From: JAUZOB01 sp963692465
GTDB lineage: Bacteria; Bacteroidota; Bacteroidia; Bacteroidales; Prolixibacteraceae
NCBI GenBank assembly: GCA_963692465.1
Contig: OY829943.1
Coordinates: 992,001-1,056,000, forward strand
Direction of reading: 5' to 3'
Length of the DNA: 64,000 nt
In this document: positions 19,079 through 29,100 of the stretch, piece by piece
Numbering within the stretch: the stretch's first letter is position 1
Layout of the letters: every line of letters starts with the position of its first letter
Notes under the pieces: model-generated
What the model was told of the DNA's origin: nothing
Database searches by the model: none
The model's input: only the letters and a program-made list of their open reading frames with translations
Made by a program: the position numbers and the translations under genes

Positions 19079-19111
19079 AAAAAGAGGCTGTCTTGCTGAC
19101 AACCTCTTTTT
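19079..19111 (-). terminator. hairpin between tRNA-Ser(CGA) and tRNA-Trp
   Basis: 14-bp stem with one G-U pair (19079-19092 with 19098-19111) and a 5-base loop, with A/T runs at both ends. It would end a transcript carrying tRNA-Trp and tRNA-Ser(UGA), so tRNA-Ser(CGA) probably has its own promoter. Confidence 0.7.
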
Positions 19112-19125
19112 ATTAAATAGTGTAG

Positions 19126-19198
19126 CACGGGAGGAGCGACTCGAACGCCCGACACCTGGTTTTGGAGACCAGTGCTCTACCAACTGAGCTACACCCGT
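19126..19198 (-). tRNA. tRNA-Trp (anticodon CCA)
   Basis: 73-base tRNA on the minus strand with D-arm GCTCAGTTGGTAGAGC, anticodon loop CTCCAAA (CCA), and T-arm GGGCGTTCGAGTCGCTC. The acceptor arms ACGGGTG/CTCCCGT pair except for a T-T opposition at the sixth position. CCA is not encoded. Confidence 0.95.
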
Positions 19199-19210
19199 TT
19201 AAAGATCGAG

Positions 19211-19295
19211 CGGAGAGAGAGGGATTCGAACCCCCGGTACCTTGCAGTACAACGGTTTTCAAGACCGTCGCAATCGACCACTCTGCCATCTCTCC
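19211..19295 (-). tRNA. tRNA-Ser (anticodon UGA)
   Basis: 85-base type II tRNA on the minus strand. Acceptor arms GGAGAGA/TCTCTCC with discriminator G; loop CTTGAAA gives anticodon UGA; a long variable arm and the same T-arm as the other tRNA-Ser. Reads UCA and other UCN codons. It is the first gene of the tRNA pair with tRNA-Trp. Confidence 0.95.
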
Positions 19296-19480
19296 GGGCG
19301 CAAAAGTAGGACAATTTTTATTACTGCCAAAAGATCTCTAAAACTTTTTTTATAATTTTTATCCAAAAAAAATCGCTCAACCCTTTGTTTTTATTGGAAA
19401 GTTTCAGACTTTAGTAAAGAAATATAATTGAATCCCTTTAAAGACAGAATGATACACTGAGATTTAACCTATATTTCAAT

Positions 19481-19510
19481 TTTGCAATAAATTTAATTAG
19501 CTTATTTTCA
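19481..19510 (+). promoter_or_regulatory. putative promoter of the HU gene
   Basis: TTTG at 19481-19484 followed after 18 bases by TATTTTCA, which resembles the Bacteroidota -33/-7 pair (TTTG, about 19 bases, TAnnTTTG) with two mismatches in the last bases. It lies ~40 bases ahead of the HU start. Confidence 0.4.
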
Positions 19511-19548
19511 ATATTTTAATTAATGATTCAACCTAAAAAGCACTGATT

Positions 19549-19821
19549 ATGAATAAAGCACAATTGATTGATGCTATTGCCGCAGAAGCTGGTCTGACTA
19601 AAGCAGACGCAAAAAAAGCACTCGATGCTTTCGTAAAATCGACATCTGACGCATTAAAGAATGGTGATCGCGTTGCCCTTATCGGCTTCGGAACTTTTGC
19701 CATTACTACTCGTACCGAAAGGACAGGTAGAAATCCTCAAACAGGAAAAGAAATTGTTATTCCTGCAAAGAAGGTCGTAAAATTCAAACCAGGTTCTGAA
19801 TTGAATGATAGCATTCAATAA
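19549..19821 (+). CDS. hup: HU-type DNA-binding protein
   Basis: A 90-residue histone-like protein of normal HU length: N-terminal helices (MNKAQLIDAIAAEAGLTKADAKKALDAF split over residues 1-28), the saddle GDRVALIGFGTFAI, the DNA-binding beta-arm with the conserved RTGRNPQTGKEIVIPA (about 58-73) and FKPGSEL at the end. It bends and compacts DNA as a dimer. It is followed at once by an intrinsic terminator, so it is probably transcribed alone. Confidence 0.96.
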   Translation: MNKAQLIDAIAAEAGLTKADAKKALDAFVKSTSDALKNGDRVALIGFGTFAITTRTERTGRNPQTGKEIVIPAKKVVKFKPGSELNDSIQ

Positions 19822-19841
19822 CTTAGCGGAAAAAATTGCTT

Positions 19842-19871
19842 AGGGAGTATCTTCGTACTCCCTTTTTTTTT
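19842..19871 (+). terminator. intrinsic terminator of the HU gene
   Basis: 9-bp stem (19842-19850 with 19855-19863, last pair a wobble), UNCG-like tight loop CTTC, followed by a run of nine Ts. Classic rho-independent structure, 21 bases after the HU stop. Confidence 0.9.
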
Positions 19872-19897
19872 ATTTAGCTGTTTAACTCTAACTAAAA

Positions 19898-20596
19898 ATG
19901 CACGACACACAGCTAACTGATTACTTATCGCAGTTCGTTCTCGACGAACGATTTCAAAAGATGAATAACATTCTTAAAAATCGTACGCGATATCTTACAG
20001 TCGTCCTCGAAGACATCTTTCAGCCCCAAAATGCCAGTGCCATCCTTCGCAGTTGCGAATGTTTCGGAATTCAGGACCTCCACATCATTGAAGGCCGCAA
20101 TAAATTCAAGTCCGACCCGGGAATCGATGTTGGAGCTTCCAAATGGTTATCTTTATACCACTATAAAAAAGATCTCACTCCCTCCGCTGAGGTTCTAACC
20201 AGGATAAAACGGCAAGGTTATCGTATTGTGGCAACAACACCCCACGAAGGCGATGTCAATCTTGAATCTTTCGACCTTTCAAAAGGCAAAACAGCTCTTG
20301 TTTTCGGCACCGAACTAACCGGACTTTCAGCAGAAGCATTCAACATTGCCGATGAATTTCTTAAAATCCCCATGTTCGGATTTACTGAAAGTTTTAATCT
20401 TTCAAATTCCGTAGCAATAATCCTTCATTGTCTAACCAGCAAACTTCGTTCCTCAAATATCGCCTATCATCTATCAAAAGAAGAAGCCAATGAAGTGCTA
20501 TTTAATTGGCTTTGTAAAAACATTAAAGACTCGAACTTGTTAATCAATCGTTATTTTAAAAACGCCATTGCTGGATTAGACAATAATTCCCAATAA
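19898..20596 (+). CDS. trmH: TrmH-family (SPOUT) tRNA 2'-O-methyltransferase
   Basis: A 232-residue SpoU/TrmH-class methyltransferase. The three class motifs are present: VLEDIFQPQNASAILRSCECFG (about residues 35-56; conserved Asn and Arg), ALVFGTELTGLS (about 143-154) and IPMFGFTESFNLSNSVAIILH (about 165-185), which build the deep trefoil knot that binds S-adenosylmethionine. The closest class is the tRNA guanosine-18 methyltransferase, because the protein is short, lacks an extra N-terminal RNA-binding domain and has a C-terminal helical tail. Exact target is inferred from similarity. Confidence 0.85.
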   Translation: MHDTQLTDYLSQFVLDERFQKMNNILKNRTRYLTVVLEDIFQPQNASAILRSCECFGIQDLHIIEGRNKFKSDPGIDVGASKWLSLYHYKKDLTPSAEVLTRIKRQGYRIVATTPHEGDVNLESFDLSKGKTALVFGTELTGLSAEAFNIADEFLKIPMFGFTESFNLSNSVAIILHCLTSKLRSSNIAYHLSKEEANEVLFNWLCKNIKDSNLLINRYFKNAIAGLDNNSQ

Positions 20597-20613
20597 AACA
20601 ACTTTTTTTTGTT

Positions 20614-20621
20614 TAACTTTG
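20614..20621 (+). promoter_or_regulatory. -7 box ahead of the LytTR regulator
   Basis: TAACTTTG matches TAnnTTTG exactly, 15 bases before the ATG at 20637, and would give a very short leader. No clear -33 element is seen. Confidence 0.45.
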
Positions 20622-20636
20622 GGAAAAATATTTCCT

Positions 20637-21353
20637 ATGAATTGTCTTATTGTTGATGATGATAACATTTCCACTTCGATACTGGCAAGATTCGCCGAAA
20701 AAATCGAAGTTATTGACAAAATAGACTCATGCTCCAGAGCAATTGAGGCAATTCAAATTTTAAAAAAGGCCAAGGAACCCATTGATTTGATTTTCTTAGA
20801 CATGGAAATGCCTGAAATGACCGGAGTCGAATTTTTAGGCACCCTTAAAGATCAACACCCATTGATCATCGTTGTTTCTGCTAAAGAAAAATATGCAATC
20901 AACGCATTCGATTATGACGTTACGGATTACCTTTTAAAGCCTATCTCGTTTGCCAGGATGTATAAAGCAGTTGATAAGGCCAATAATGCACTAAAGAACA
21001 AACACCTTGAAGTTTATGAAGGGAAAGATGAATTCTTCATCAAACAAAACGGACTCTACATCAAAATTAAATACATTGATATCATCTGGATTGAGGCCTT
21101 AGAGAATTACATTATTCTCTACACTTTCAGAGAAAAATACACCGTTCATCACACACTTAAGGCCGTTATTGATAAATTACCCAAAGGAAAATTCTTCAGG
21201 GTCCATCGATCCTATGTTGTAAATTTAAGTAGAATCAGTGCAATCGCCAGTACCGACATTAGCGTTGACACCATTGAAGGCCCCGCATCAATTCCACTGG
21301 GGAAAGCCTATCGGGATAAACTTCTCAATGCCATTAATGTTCTTTCAAAATAA
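20637..21353 (+). CDS. LytTR-family response regulator
   Basis: A 238-residue two-domain regulator. The receiver domain (about 1-118) shows the acidic pocket at VDDDN, the phospho-acceptor Asp in LIFLDMEMPEMTG (about residue 54) and the conserved Lys in YLLKPIS. The LytTR DNA-binding domain (about 130-235) has FFIKQNGLYIKIKYIDIIWIEA and the typical FFRVHRSYVVNL. I start at the ATG that begins MNCLIVDDDN; the in-frame TTG 18 bases upstream overlaps the probable -7 box. No sensor kinase is nearby, so its partner is unknown. Confidence 0.93.
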   Translation: MNCLIVDDDNISTSILARFAEKIEVIDKIDSCSRAIEAIQILKKAKEPIDLIFLDMEMPEMTGVEFLGTLKDQHPLIIVVSAKEKYAINAFDYDVTDYLLKPISFARMYKAVDKANNALKNKHLEVYEGKDEFFIKQNGLYIKIKYIDIIWIEALENYIILYTFREKYTVHHTLKAVIDKLPKGKFFRVHRSYVVNLSRISAIASTDISVDTIEGPASIPLGKAYRDKLLNAINVLSK

Positions 21354-21418
21354 CATCTCGCTCTATTTATCGTGATCGAATAAATAGACGTTTTCTTTCT
21401 GTTTCTTTTAATACGACT

Positions 21419-23383
21419 ATGGAAAATTTCAAATATCTGTCAGAACAATTTGCTGACCTTAGAATCTTGCGTTATCAAGTCCCTGGTTTTGAAGAACTAT
21501 CACTCAAACAGAAGCAACTCATTTATTATTTATCAGAAGCTGCTCTTTGTGGCCGTGATATTCTATGGGACCAAAACAACCCGTGGAATCTACGCGTTCG
21601 CAACCTCCTCGAATCAATTTACCAGACCTACAAGGGCGATCGCACTACATCCGACTTTGCCGCTTTTGAAGTGTATCTCAAGCGAATTTGGTTTTCCAAT
21701 GGAATCCATCATCATTACTCAACCGATAAAATCGTTCCTGCCTTTAGCAGAGAATACTTTAAAGTCCTCATTCAGAATAGCACAATCAATATTCCATCGA
21801 ACTTAATATCCGGATCCAGCATCACCCTTTCAAGTGAAGTTGAAGAAATCATCTTCTCTCCCAGAAAGGAGGCCAAACGAATCTGTCTGGACCACGACAA
21901 AGATCTACTAAAAGCTTCTGCCTCTAATTACTATCACAATGTCAGTCAGCAAGAAGCTGAAGATTTTTATCTCTTATCCCAATCCAAAGACGACCCGACA
22001 CCAATATCGCGCGGATTAAACTCCCGGTTGATCAAAGAGGATGGGGTACTAAAAGAACAAGTCTGGAAAATCGGCGGACTTTACGGTAAAGCCATCGAGC
22101 AGATTGTTTATTGGCTTAAAAAAGCTGTCCCTTTTGCAGAGAACGAACAACAAACAACAGTCATTAATAAGCTCATTGAATATTACCAGACAGGAGACCT
22201 GAAAATCTTTGATGACTACAGTATCAAATGGGTCCAAGACACTCAAAGTCGGATTGATTTCGTAAACGGATTTATTGAAAATTACGGAGACCCCATCGGT
22301 ATTAAAGCCTCATGGGAAGCCTTAGTCAATTTTAAAGACGAAGAAGCCTCAGCCCGAACAACCACCATCAGCCAGAATGCTCAGTGGTTTGAAGAACACT
22401 CCCCGGTAGCATCGGTATTTAAAAAGGAAAAGGTAACTGGTGTTTCCGCAAAGGTAATCAATGCAGTAATGCTTGGAGGCGACTGTCATCCGGCAACGCC
22501 TATCGGGATTAACCTGCCCAATGCCGATTGGATCAGAAAGGCCTATGGCTCCAAATCCGTATCCATCGAAAATATTACCTATGCTTACCACATGGCATCG
22601 CTCAACAGTGGACAGCTGGAAGAGTTTGCCTCAACAGACCAAGAGATCCAACGGGCACGCAACTATGGCTACATTGCCTCCAACATGCATACAGATCTTC
22701 ACGAGTGCCTGGGACATGGTTCCGGACAATTACTTCCGGGCATCAGTCCCGATGCACTAAAAAATTACGGTTCCACCCTCGAAGAAACCCGGGCTGATCT
22801 GTTTGCTCTTTATTTTATTGCTGACCCTAAAATGCAGGAACTCGGACTTCTGCCATCAGTCGAAGCCGCATGGGCAGAATACGATTCTTATATCCGCAAT
22901 GCGTTATTGGTTCAAATGGCACGAATCGAACCGGGTATGAATCTGGAAGAATCTCACATGCGCAATCGGCAACTCATTGCAACCTGGGTCTTCGAACAAG
23001 GAAAAGAGCAAAACATCATTGAACGGACAACACGCAACAATAAAACCTACTTCCGAATTAATGACTATTTCGCACTACGAACTCTATTCGGGAAACTCTT
23101 AGCCGAGATTCAAAGGATCAAATCAGAAGGAGATTTCGATGCCGGTCGCAATCTGGTTGAACAATATGGAGTAAAGATTGATAAAAAACTTCATCTGGAA
23201 GTTATTGATCGTTATCGGAAGTTGAACTTGGCGCCTTATGCAGGCTTTATCAATCCGAAATATAAACCTGTTTATGGGGAAAAAGGAGAAATTGTCGATA
23301 TCAAGATTACCTATCCCGACAACTTTACCACCCAGATGCTTGAATATTCCCGTCATTACAGCTTCCTTCCATGGATCAACTAA
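21419..23383 (+). CDS. dipeptidyl peptidase III (M49 zinc metallopeptidase)
   Basis: A 654-residue M49 family peptidase that removes dipeptides from the N-terminus of short peptides. The zinc motif HECLGH lies at about residue 428 in DLHECLGHGSGQL, with the second motif EETRADLFALYF about 50 residues later supplying the third zinc ligand. The length is near that of the characterised Bacteroides enzyme. No signal peptide is seen, so it is probably cytoplasmic. It is convergent with enolase across a shared terminator. Confidence 0.93.
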   Translation: MENFKYLSEQFADLRILRYQVPGFEELSLKQKQLIYYLSEAALCGRDILWDQNNPWNLRVRNLLESIYQTYKGDRTTSDFAAFEVYLKRIWFSNGIHHHYSTDKIVPAFSREYFKVLIQNSTINIPSNLISGSSITLSSEVEEIIFSPRKEAKRICLDHDKDLLKASASNYYHNVSQQEAEDFYLLSQSKDDPTPISRGLNSRLIKEDGVLKEQVWKIGGLYGKAIEQIVYWLKKAVPFAENEQQTTVINKLIEYYQTGDLKIFDDYSIKWVQDTQSRIDFVNGFIENYGDPIGIKASWEALVNFKDEEASARTTTISQNAQWFEEHSPVASVFKKEKVTGVSAKVINAVMLGGDCHPATPIGINLPNADWIRKAYGSKSVSIENITYAYHMASLNSGQLEEFASTDQEIQRARNYGYIASNMHTDLHECLGHGSGQLLPGISPDALKNYGSTLEETRADLFALYFIADPKMQELGLLPSVEAAWAEYDSYIRNALLVQMARIEPGMNLEESHMRNRQLIATWVFEQGKEQNIIERTTRNNKTYFRINDYFALRTLFGKLLAEIQRIKSEGDFDAGRNLVEQYGVKIDKKLHLEVIDRYRKLNLAPYAGFINPKYKPVYGEKGEIVDIKITYPDNFTTQMLEYSRHYSFLPWIN

Positions 23384-23416
23384 CCGAATAAGATATTATA
23401 CCTTTTTTCAAAAAAC

Positions 23417-23447
23417 CCCACCCAAAGAGAAGTTTCTCACGGGTGGG
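23417..23447. terminator. bidirectional terminator between dipeptidyl peptidase III and enolase
   Basis: CCCACCC (23417-23423) pairs with GGGTGGG (23441-23447), with an inner GAGAA/TTCTC stem. A runs of six precede and T runs of six follow, so it works in both directions for the two convergent genes. Confidence 0.8.
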
Positions 23448-23457
23448 TTTTTTGTTA

Positions 23458-24741
23458 TTATACGTTACAAGTAAAAGCTCTTTTACCTGAAAAAGAAGAA
23501 GCCTTGCCCAACTCATTCTCAATACGCATCAGCTGATTGAATTTTTCAACTCGTTCGCCACGACAACCACTACCGGTCTTCAACTGTCCGGCATTAACAG
23601 CAACCGTCAAATCAGCAATAAAGCTATCAACGGTTTCCCCGCTCCGATGCGAAACAAATGCCCGATAGCCGTGCTTATAAGCCAGTTCAATCGTTTCGAG
23701 CGTTTCAGTCACGGTCCCGATCTGATTGAGTTTAATTAAAATAGCATTAGCCACTCCTTTACGGATTCCTTCAGTAAGGATTGCCTTATTGGTACAGAAA
23801 ATATCATCTCCTACAAGCTCCACCTTAGAACCTATTGCCTTCGTTAAATTTTGCCATCCGTCCCAATCATTCTCAGCCAACCCATCTTCAAGAGCTACAA
23901 TCGGATACTGACGCACCCAACTCTCCCATAATTGAATCATCTCATCACTTGACAGAAGCTTTCCGGTACTCTTAAACAATTTATATTTCCCATTCTCCCA
24001 CATCTCACTCGAAGCAGGATCAAGACAGATACTTACATCATCACCCGGACGATAACCAGCATGAGTTATAGCCTCCAGAATAACGTCAATAGCCTCGTCA
24101 TTTGATTTCAAATTCGGAGCAAAACCACCTTCATCGCCAACACCAGTACTGTACCCTTTTTTCTTCAGTACCTCCTTAAGTGTATGAAAAACCTCAATTC
24201 CTATTCGGATAGACTCTTTAAATGAGGTAGCCCCATGAGGTGCAATCATGAATTCCTGAAAATCGACGTTATTATCCGCATGTTTTCCCCCATTAATAAT
24301 ATTCATGCAGGGCACTGGCAACAAATAAGCATTACTTCCGCCGAGATACTGATACAATGGGATCTTTGCACTTACAGCACAAGCCCTCGCATAAGCCATT
24401 GAGACCGCAAGAATAGCATTCGCTCCGAGTTTGGACTTGTTCGGTGTCCCGTCAAGTTCAAGCATGGTATAGTCCAGTTCGCGCTGATTTAAGAAATATC
24501 TGTTTTCAATGGCTTTGGCAATGACCGAGTTCACATTGCTCACGGCCTTTAAAACCCCTTTCCCGCCATAACGCTTTTTATCGCCATCCCGAAGTTCGCA
24601 AGCCTCCCGTTCACCAGTTGATGCACCACTTGGGACCATCGCACGGGATACAGTGCCATCTTCTAATTTTAAATCAACTTCAACTGTAGGATTTCCCCTA
24701 GAATCGAGAATCTCGATTGCTTTTACCGATTGTATTTTCAT
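23458..24741 (-). CDS. eno: enolase (phosphopyruvate hydratase)
   Basis: 427 residues from MKIQSVKAIEILDSRG, the conserved enolase N-terminus; the frame extends 15 codons upstream but nothing there matches. It converts 2-phosphoglycerate to phosphoenolpyruvate in glycolysis. Family motifs are all present: GANAILAVSMA, GDEGGFAPNL, ALEDGLAENDWDGW, ILIKLNQIGTVTET and SHRSGETVDSFIADL, including the metal-binding acids and the loop Lys. The ATG overlaps the TGA of a possible 63-codon leader ORF, and a TATATTTG promoter box lies ~250 bases upstream. Confidence 0.98.
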   Translation of the reverse strand: MKIQSVKAIEILDSRGNPTVEVDLKLEDGTVSRAMVPSGASTGEREACELRDGDKKRYGGKGVLKAVSNVNSVIAKAIENRYFLNQRELDYTMLELDGTPNKSKLGANAILAVSMAYARACAVSAKIPLYQYLGGSNAYLLPVPCMNIINGGKHADNNVDFQEFMIAPHGATSFKESIRIGIEVFHTLKEVLKKKGYSTGVGDEGGFAPNLKSNDEAIDVILEAITHAGYRPGDDVSICLDPASSEMWENGKYKLFKSTGKLLSSDEMIQLWESWVRQYPIVALEDGLAENDWDGWQNLTKAIGSKVELVGDDIFCTNKAILTEGIRKGVANAILIKLNQIGTVTETLETIELAYKHGYRAFVSHRSGETVDSFIADLTVAVNAGQLKTGSGCRGERVEKFNQLMRIENELGKASSFSGKRAFTCNV

Positions 24742-24929
24742 ATCGTATTTATTAAGATGAATAATAGATATATAAAATAGCCGCATAACACGGGTAACAA
24801 TATCACCAAAAGCAGAATAAGTAAGCTGTTAGAAACAGTAACCGGACAACATCTTAAAAAGCAGCCGGCAAAACACAGGAAGTAAAAATTTGATTGAATC
24901 ATAGCAGCTGACATTACACACTCAAACAA
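24738..24929 (-). CDS. possible small membrane protein in the enolase leader
   Basis: Short ORF of 63 codons (later ATGs would give 58 or 54) that ends with a TGA overlapping the enolase ATG (ATGA). Its C-terminal half is one long hydrophobic stretch (LLILLLVILLPVLCGYFIYL). It lies wholly inside the ~250-base leader implied by the promoter box at 24998-25005. I do not recognise it. Translational coupling would explain the overlap, but a chance open frame is more likely. Confidence 0.22.
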   Translation of the reverse strand: MFECVMSAAMIQSNFYFLCFAGCFLRCCPVTVSNSLLILLLVILLPVLCGYFIYLLFILINTI

Positions 24930-24997
24930 CTATTGTTTAAGACAGTAGGAGTTATCAGCTTTTTTAAGGCAGTTTAAGGCTAACCCCATAGCCTATT

Positions 24998-25005
24998 CAA
25001 ATATA
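24998..25005 (-). promoter_or_regulatory. putative enolase promoter -7 box
   Basis: TATATTTG on the minus strand matches TAnnTTTG exactly, with TTGA 20 bases upstream as a -33-like element. It implies a leader of about 250 bases before the enolase ATG. The rest of the 24742-25111 gap shows no other gene or strong structure. Confidence 0.45.
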
Positions 25006-25111
25006 AGAAAAAATCAAGTCTCCGATCAAGAATATTCTGTAAAATTACGACAATAACAATCAGCGCATTTCATGTTTCATATTCACTTAAAATTCGAGTT
25101 ATCCAAACAAA

Positions 25112-25912
25112 TCAAATAACAGCCTGTATCGGTTTACGGAAACTCAGTTGATACATTTTCTCTCTATCGAACATCTTCACCTGAATATTCTCCATCTCTT
25201 TCGGGACAAATTCAGCAGGAGGCACAAGTAACGAAGTATCCACATCCTCTTTGCGATAAAAATGAGAAACAAAAGGGAGACGCTGGTACTTGTTTCTTAC
25301 CTGCTTCTCCGTTTCATCAATAATAACAATTTTAGTTCCCGGTTTAGCCACACGAATCATTTCACGGATTGCCTGTCCCCGGTTATTAAAGAAGTTAATT
25401 CCGCCCACATGAAATACGCTATCGAACGAATTATCTTTAAAAGGCAGGTATTCTGCATTACCCTGGAACAACTCAACCGGACGATTCCACTTTTTTATAT
25501 TCTTTGCACACTGACGAAGCATTCCGTCCGAAATATCCAATCCGAAATAATGTGCGTTTTCCGGTAAGGCCCGAACATTCCAACCCGTTCCCACTGACGT
25601 TTCCAAAACATTGGAACCTGCCCTAATTTCCAGTTCAGACATCCATTTCATCCGCAGCTTATCCAGATCAATAAATAGTTTATAGAGTGCCTCTGCTGCA
25701 TCGTTAAATAAACTGATCCGGTCATAGAACTGTTTATATTTTTGATTTAATCCATCGACATGTTCCAAAACCAGAAAATCGGGAATTCCATTTTTAAACG
25801 GGATCGTATTTCCCTCCACGTCCGATAGAAACTCATTGCCGTCCCACGTTTCATAAGTTAATGACTGATGATTGTACGGATTGATTAGCATAGGGGTCCA
25901 ACAAGCATTCAT
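25112..25912 (-). CDS. class I SAM-dependent methyltransferase
   Basis: A 266-residue protein. The first ~55 residues (LINPYNHQSLTYE, FKNGIPDFLVLE) look like the short Trm112-type beta domain that often precedes such enzymes. Residues about 95-200 form the Rossmann fold: VLETSVGTGWNVRAL (motif I), YFGLDISDGML (acid that binds the ribose), GNAEYLPFKDNSFDSVFHVG and REMIRVAKPGTKIVI. The signature matches the methyltransferase-11 group (UbiE-like). The substrate cannot be told. Confidence 0.85.
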   Translation of the reverse strand: MNACWTPMLINPYNHQSLTYETWDGNEFLSDVEGNTIPFKNGIPDFLVLEHVDGLNQKYKQFYDRISLFNDAAEALYKLFIDLDKLRMKWMSELEIRAGSNVLETSVGTGWNVRALPENAHYFGLDISDGMLRQCAKNIKKWNRPVELFQGNAEYLPFKDNSFDSVFHVGGINFFNNRGQAIREMIRVAKPGTKIVIIDETEKQVRNKYQRLPFVSHFYRKEDVDTSLLVPPAEFVPKEMENIQVKMFDREKMYQLSFRKPIQAVI

Positions 25913-26143
25913 TGTGTTTTGTTTTAATTGATTAACTACAACGACAAAGTTGGGACCTTATAACTCGCAAATAAATAAGAATACGGCAAACGCACGCTTA
26001 TTTTAGACCAACAGCCTCTCCTCAACGGCAAAATTCGCAATAAGATAATTGATTATATTGATTTTTTCGGGTCAGCACCCACTCCCATCCGGTGAACGTC
26101 GATCTCTTCTTTAACTTTTTCTATGCATAAATAGAAACTCTGT

Positions 26144-29100
26144 CTATTTCTTTGAATCCGGATGTTTGAATTTAAGAAATAAGGGCAAATAGAAAAATAC
26201 CGCAATTAATGAGAAAAACAATCCACCGATACTGCCAACTGCAAAAGCAAACCAGAAAACTTCCTTTTGCCCATTCCACAAAAATGGGACTAGACCCAGT
26301 ACCGTTGACAGAGTGGTCAAACATATTGGGATAATCTTATCATTCCATGCCTTCAAATACAACCGGATACTACCCGATTCGTTTCGTTCCCGACACAAGC
26401 GGTTATACTGATTAATGATATAAAGTCCAGCATTGACCACAATTCCCGATAAAAGAATAAAAGACGCAAAGCCCCCCTGATCAAAATTAAGTTCAAAAAG
26501 ATAAAAAGTCAGGAACACTCCGATATACGCCACCGGAATAGCCAGAATAATCGCAAACGGCTGTCGAAACGATTCAAGTAATATAGTACAGACAAAATAG
26601 ATAATTCCGATCACCAATAGAATAAGCAAATAAGATTTATTAGCCGGCATTTCACCCATTCCTTCTATTTCATTTGTTTTAGCCTTAAAGCCTAACGGCA
26701 TCACCTTATTTATTGCATCAATATTCTCTTTTTGAAAATCCTCTGCCAACTTCGGAGCCCCAATAAAATTATAGTTCACGAACAACTGGTACTGCTGATT
26801 AGTCTTACAAATTTCATCCCCTAACTTCTCTTTTTCCACATTTCCTAAAGTTGATAATTTGTGAAACCGTTGACCGATAAAGAATGGTTGATGTTTTAAA
26901 TCCCATGCACTAAACCGTCCATATTCATCCGACACAAGCGACACAGACTGCAACTCGTTGTGATTCATGACTGACTCCAGGGGAGTCGAAAAAAGTTTAT
27001 CATTTAACAACCCGTAAAACGACAATAACGACAAGCTGTCTCTGGCAAAACCCTCCGGGTTAAAATTCAGGGCATACTCATGTAAAGTTCTACCTCCCCC
27101 CATCTGCCCTGATATTTCAAGTTCATCCTTAGGCACCCTCGGATTCGCAAGCATTTGATTCTTTAATATTTCCGCATAATAGTAGAGCTGTTCGTAGTTG
27201 TAGCCATTCAGTTCAATCATTCCGGTTTTGAAGTCCGAATTCAATCCATTATGAAACCCCTGCCCAACTCCACTAATTGACCAATCAGCCCCGCCCAAAG
27301 AATTCGCCATTGACTCCAAATTACTCTCCACAATAAGAGGAGCCCCACTTTTTTCATACTGCGGCTTGAAATTAATAACTATCTGCCCTGAATTAGGACC
27401 TAAAATTGAAGTTTGAAAAATATCGACCTCCTTAAATTGCCCGATGTACTGCTCCATTTGCTTCATCACTTCATTCATCTGCTGAACAGTAGTCCCTTCC
27501 GGCATTGAAGCAGCCACATAAATAGCTATTCTTTGCGGATCGGCATCGTAAGAATTGGAAAATATATTCTCAGCAAACAAGCGCAAAGACCCTCCTAATA
27601 TTTTATCGGTAACCCCTCTGACCGACTGATAAAAATCACTACCCAACGTTGCATTAAACACTTTATCCCAAGTTGTCTTCTCTTCCTCTATATGATCAGG
27701 GATTTTATAGACAGGCAATCCAAAACCAAAAATAAGCAACAAAATCAACAGCCATCGATGCCGTTGATTCCAATCAATGAAATGGGCATATCGCATTGAA
27801 AAACGAGCGATTCTTCTTTTTTTACGAATCCAGTTCATACCCCGTCTAACCGGCAATGGTATTTTTTCGAATAAAGCCGGAATAAATAAAGAGGCAACTA
27901 TCATTGAGACAGATAGGTTGATTATAATTACTCTGACAAAATCACTTAGATTCAACCTTTGCGATTCCGGCAAGAAGAAGATAATCGATAGTGCCCCGAT
28001 AGTTGTCATCGTCGTAGCCAGAATCGACACAAAAACGCCCCGGTTATGATGATGCTGAAGATGATCAATCATGATAATACTGTTATCAATAATCATCCCG
28101 AAAGAGACGGTTATTCCCGCCAACGTATACAAATGAATCTCTAACTTAAAAAAATAGTAAAAGATACAGGCAATCACCAGATTCGATACAATACTTATAA
28201 AAATCAGCAAAAGATACCTCCAATTGCGACTCACCAGAAAAACAAACGAAAGCAAAATCAGCAATGAAAACAAAATACGATAACCGATTTTTGTCAATTC
28301 CTTATTGAGATATTCCGTCTGATCATTAGCCAATATCATCGAATAACCATTCGGTAATTTTTTAATACAGGTTCCAACTGTTTTCTTAACTTGCGCAGCC
28401 AGACGAATGGTATTTTCTCCAGGTTCCGGATAAATTATAATATCAACAGTATTCTTTCCATTAATTCGAAAATAAGCATCAGGCTGTTGCTCTTTGTAAA
28501 CAACTTTTGCAATATCCGTTAAATAAACCATCCGACCACCGACTTTTTTAATAGGCACTTTACTCCAGTTTAGATGATCTTCTGTTTTATTCTGCAAAAA
28601 CACACGAATCGACCGTTCACGCCCATTGTCATTCCGGTATAAACCGGTTCCTAATACTTCTTTATCGAAATATGAATTAATAGACTGCGAGATATCAGCC
28701 CCGGCAATTCCCAACTGTTCACACTCCTGCGAATTAAAACGAATTTCCCATTCATACGGAGTCGCACCCATAACACTCACCCGGCTCACCCCTTTAACAA
28801 GGGATAAAGCCGATTTTATATTTTCTTCGGCATATTTCTGAATGTAATAGGAATTTTCATTCGCATTGAGACTATAAGTCAGGATAGGAGTTTCATTTTT
28901 CCCTGAACTCCCCAAAGAAATAGACGGATAAGAAACCGACTGCGGCAACTTAGGATAAACCTGTCGAATAACTGTTGCAATCTCAAACCGTGCCGCATCA
29001 AGGTTTATCTGTTTTTTTAAAGAAATAGTAATCCTTCCTCCACTTTTATTCGACACGGAAGAGATATCCTGTATTCCATCAATCGTACTAAATATCGCTT

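Noticed and set aside
18903..19187. ORFs on both strands across the tRNA cluster
   Set aside because: They consist of tRNA sequence read as protein and have no independent support.
24742..24786. 15-codon extension of enolase
   Set aside because: The conserved enolase N-terminus starts at MKIQSVKAIEILDSRG.
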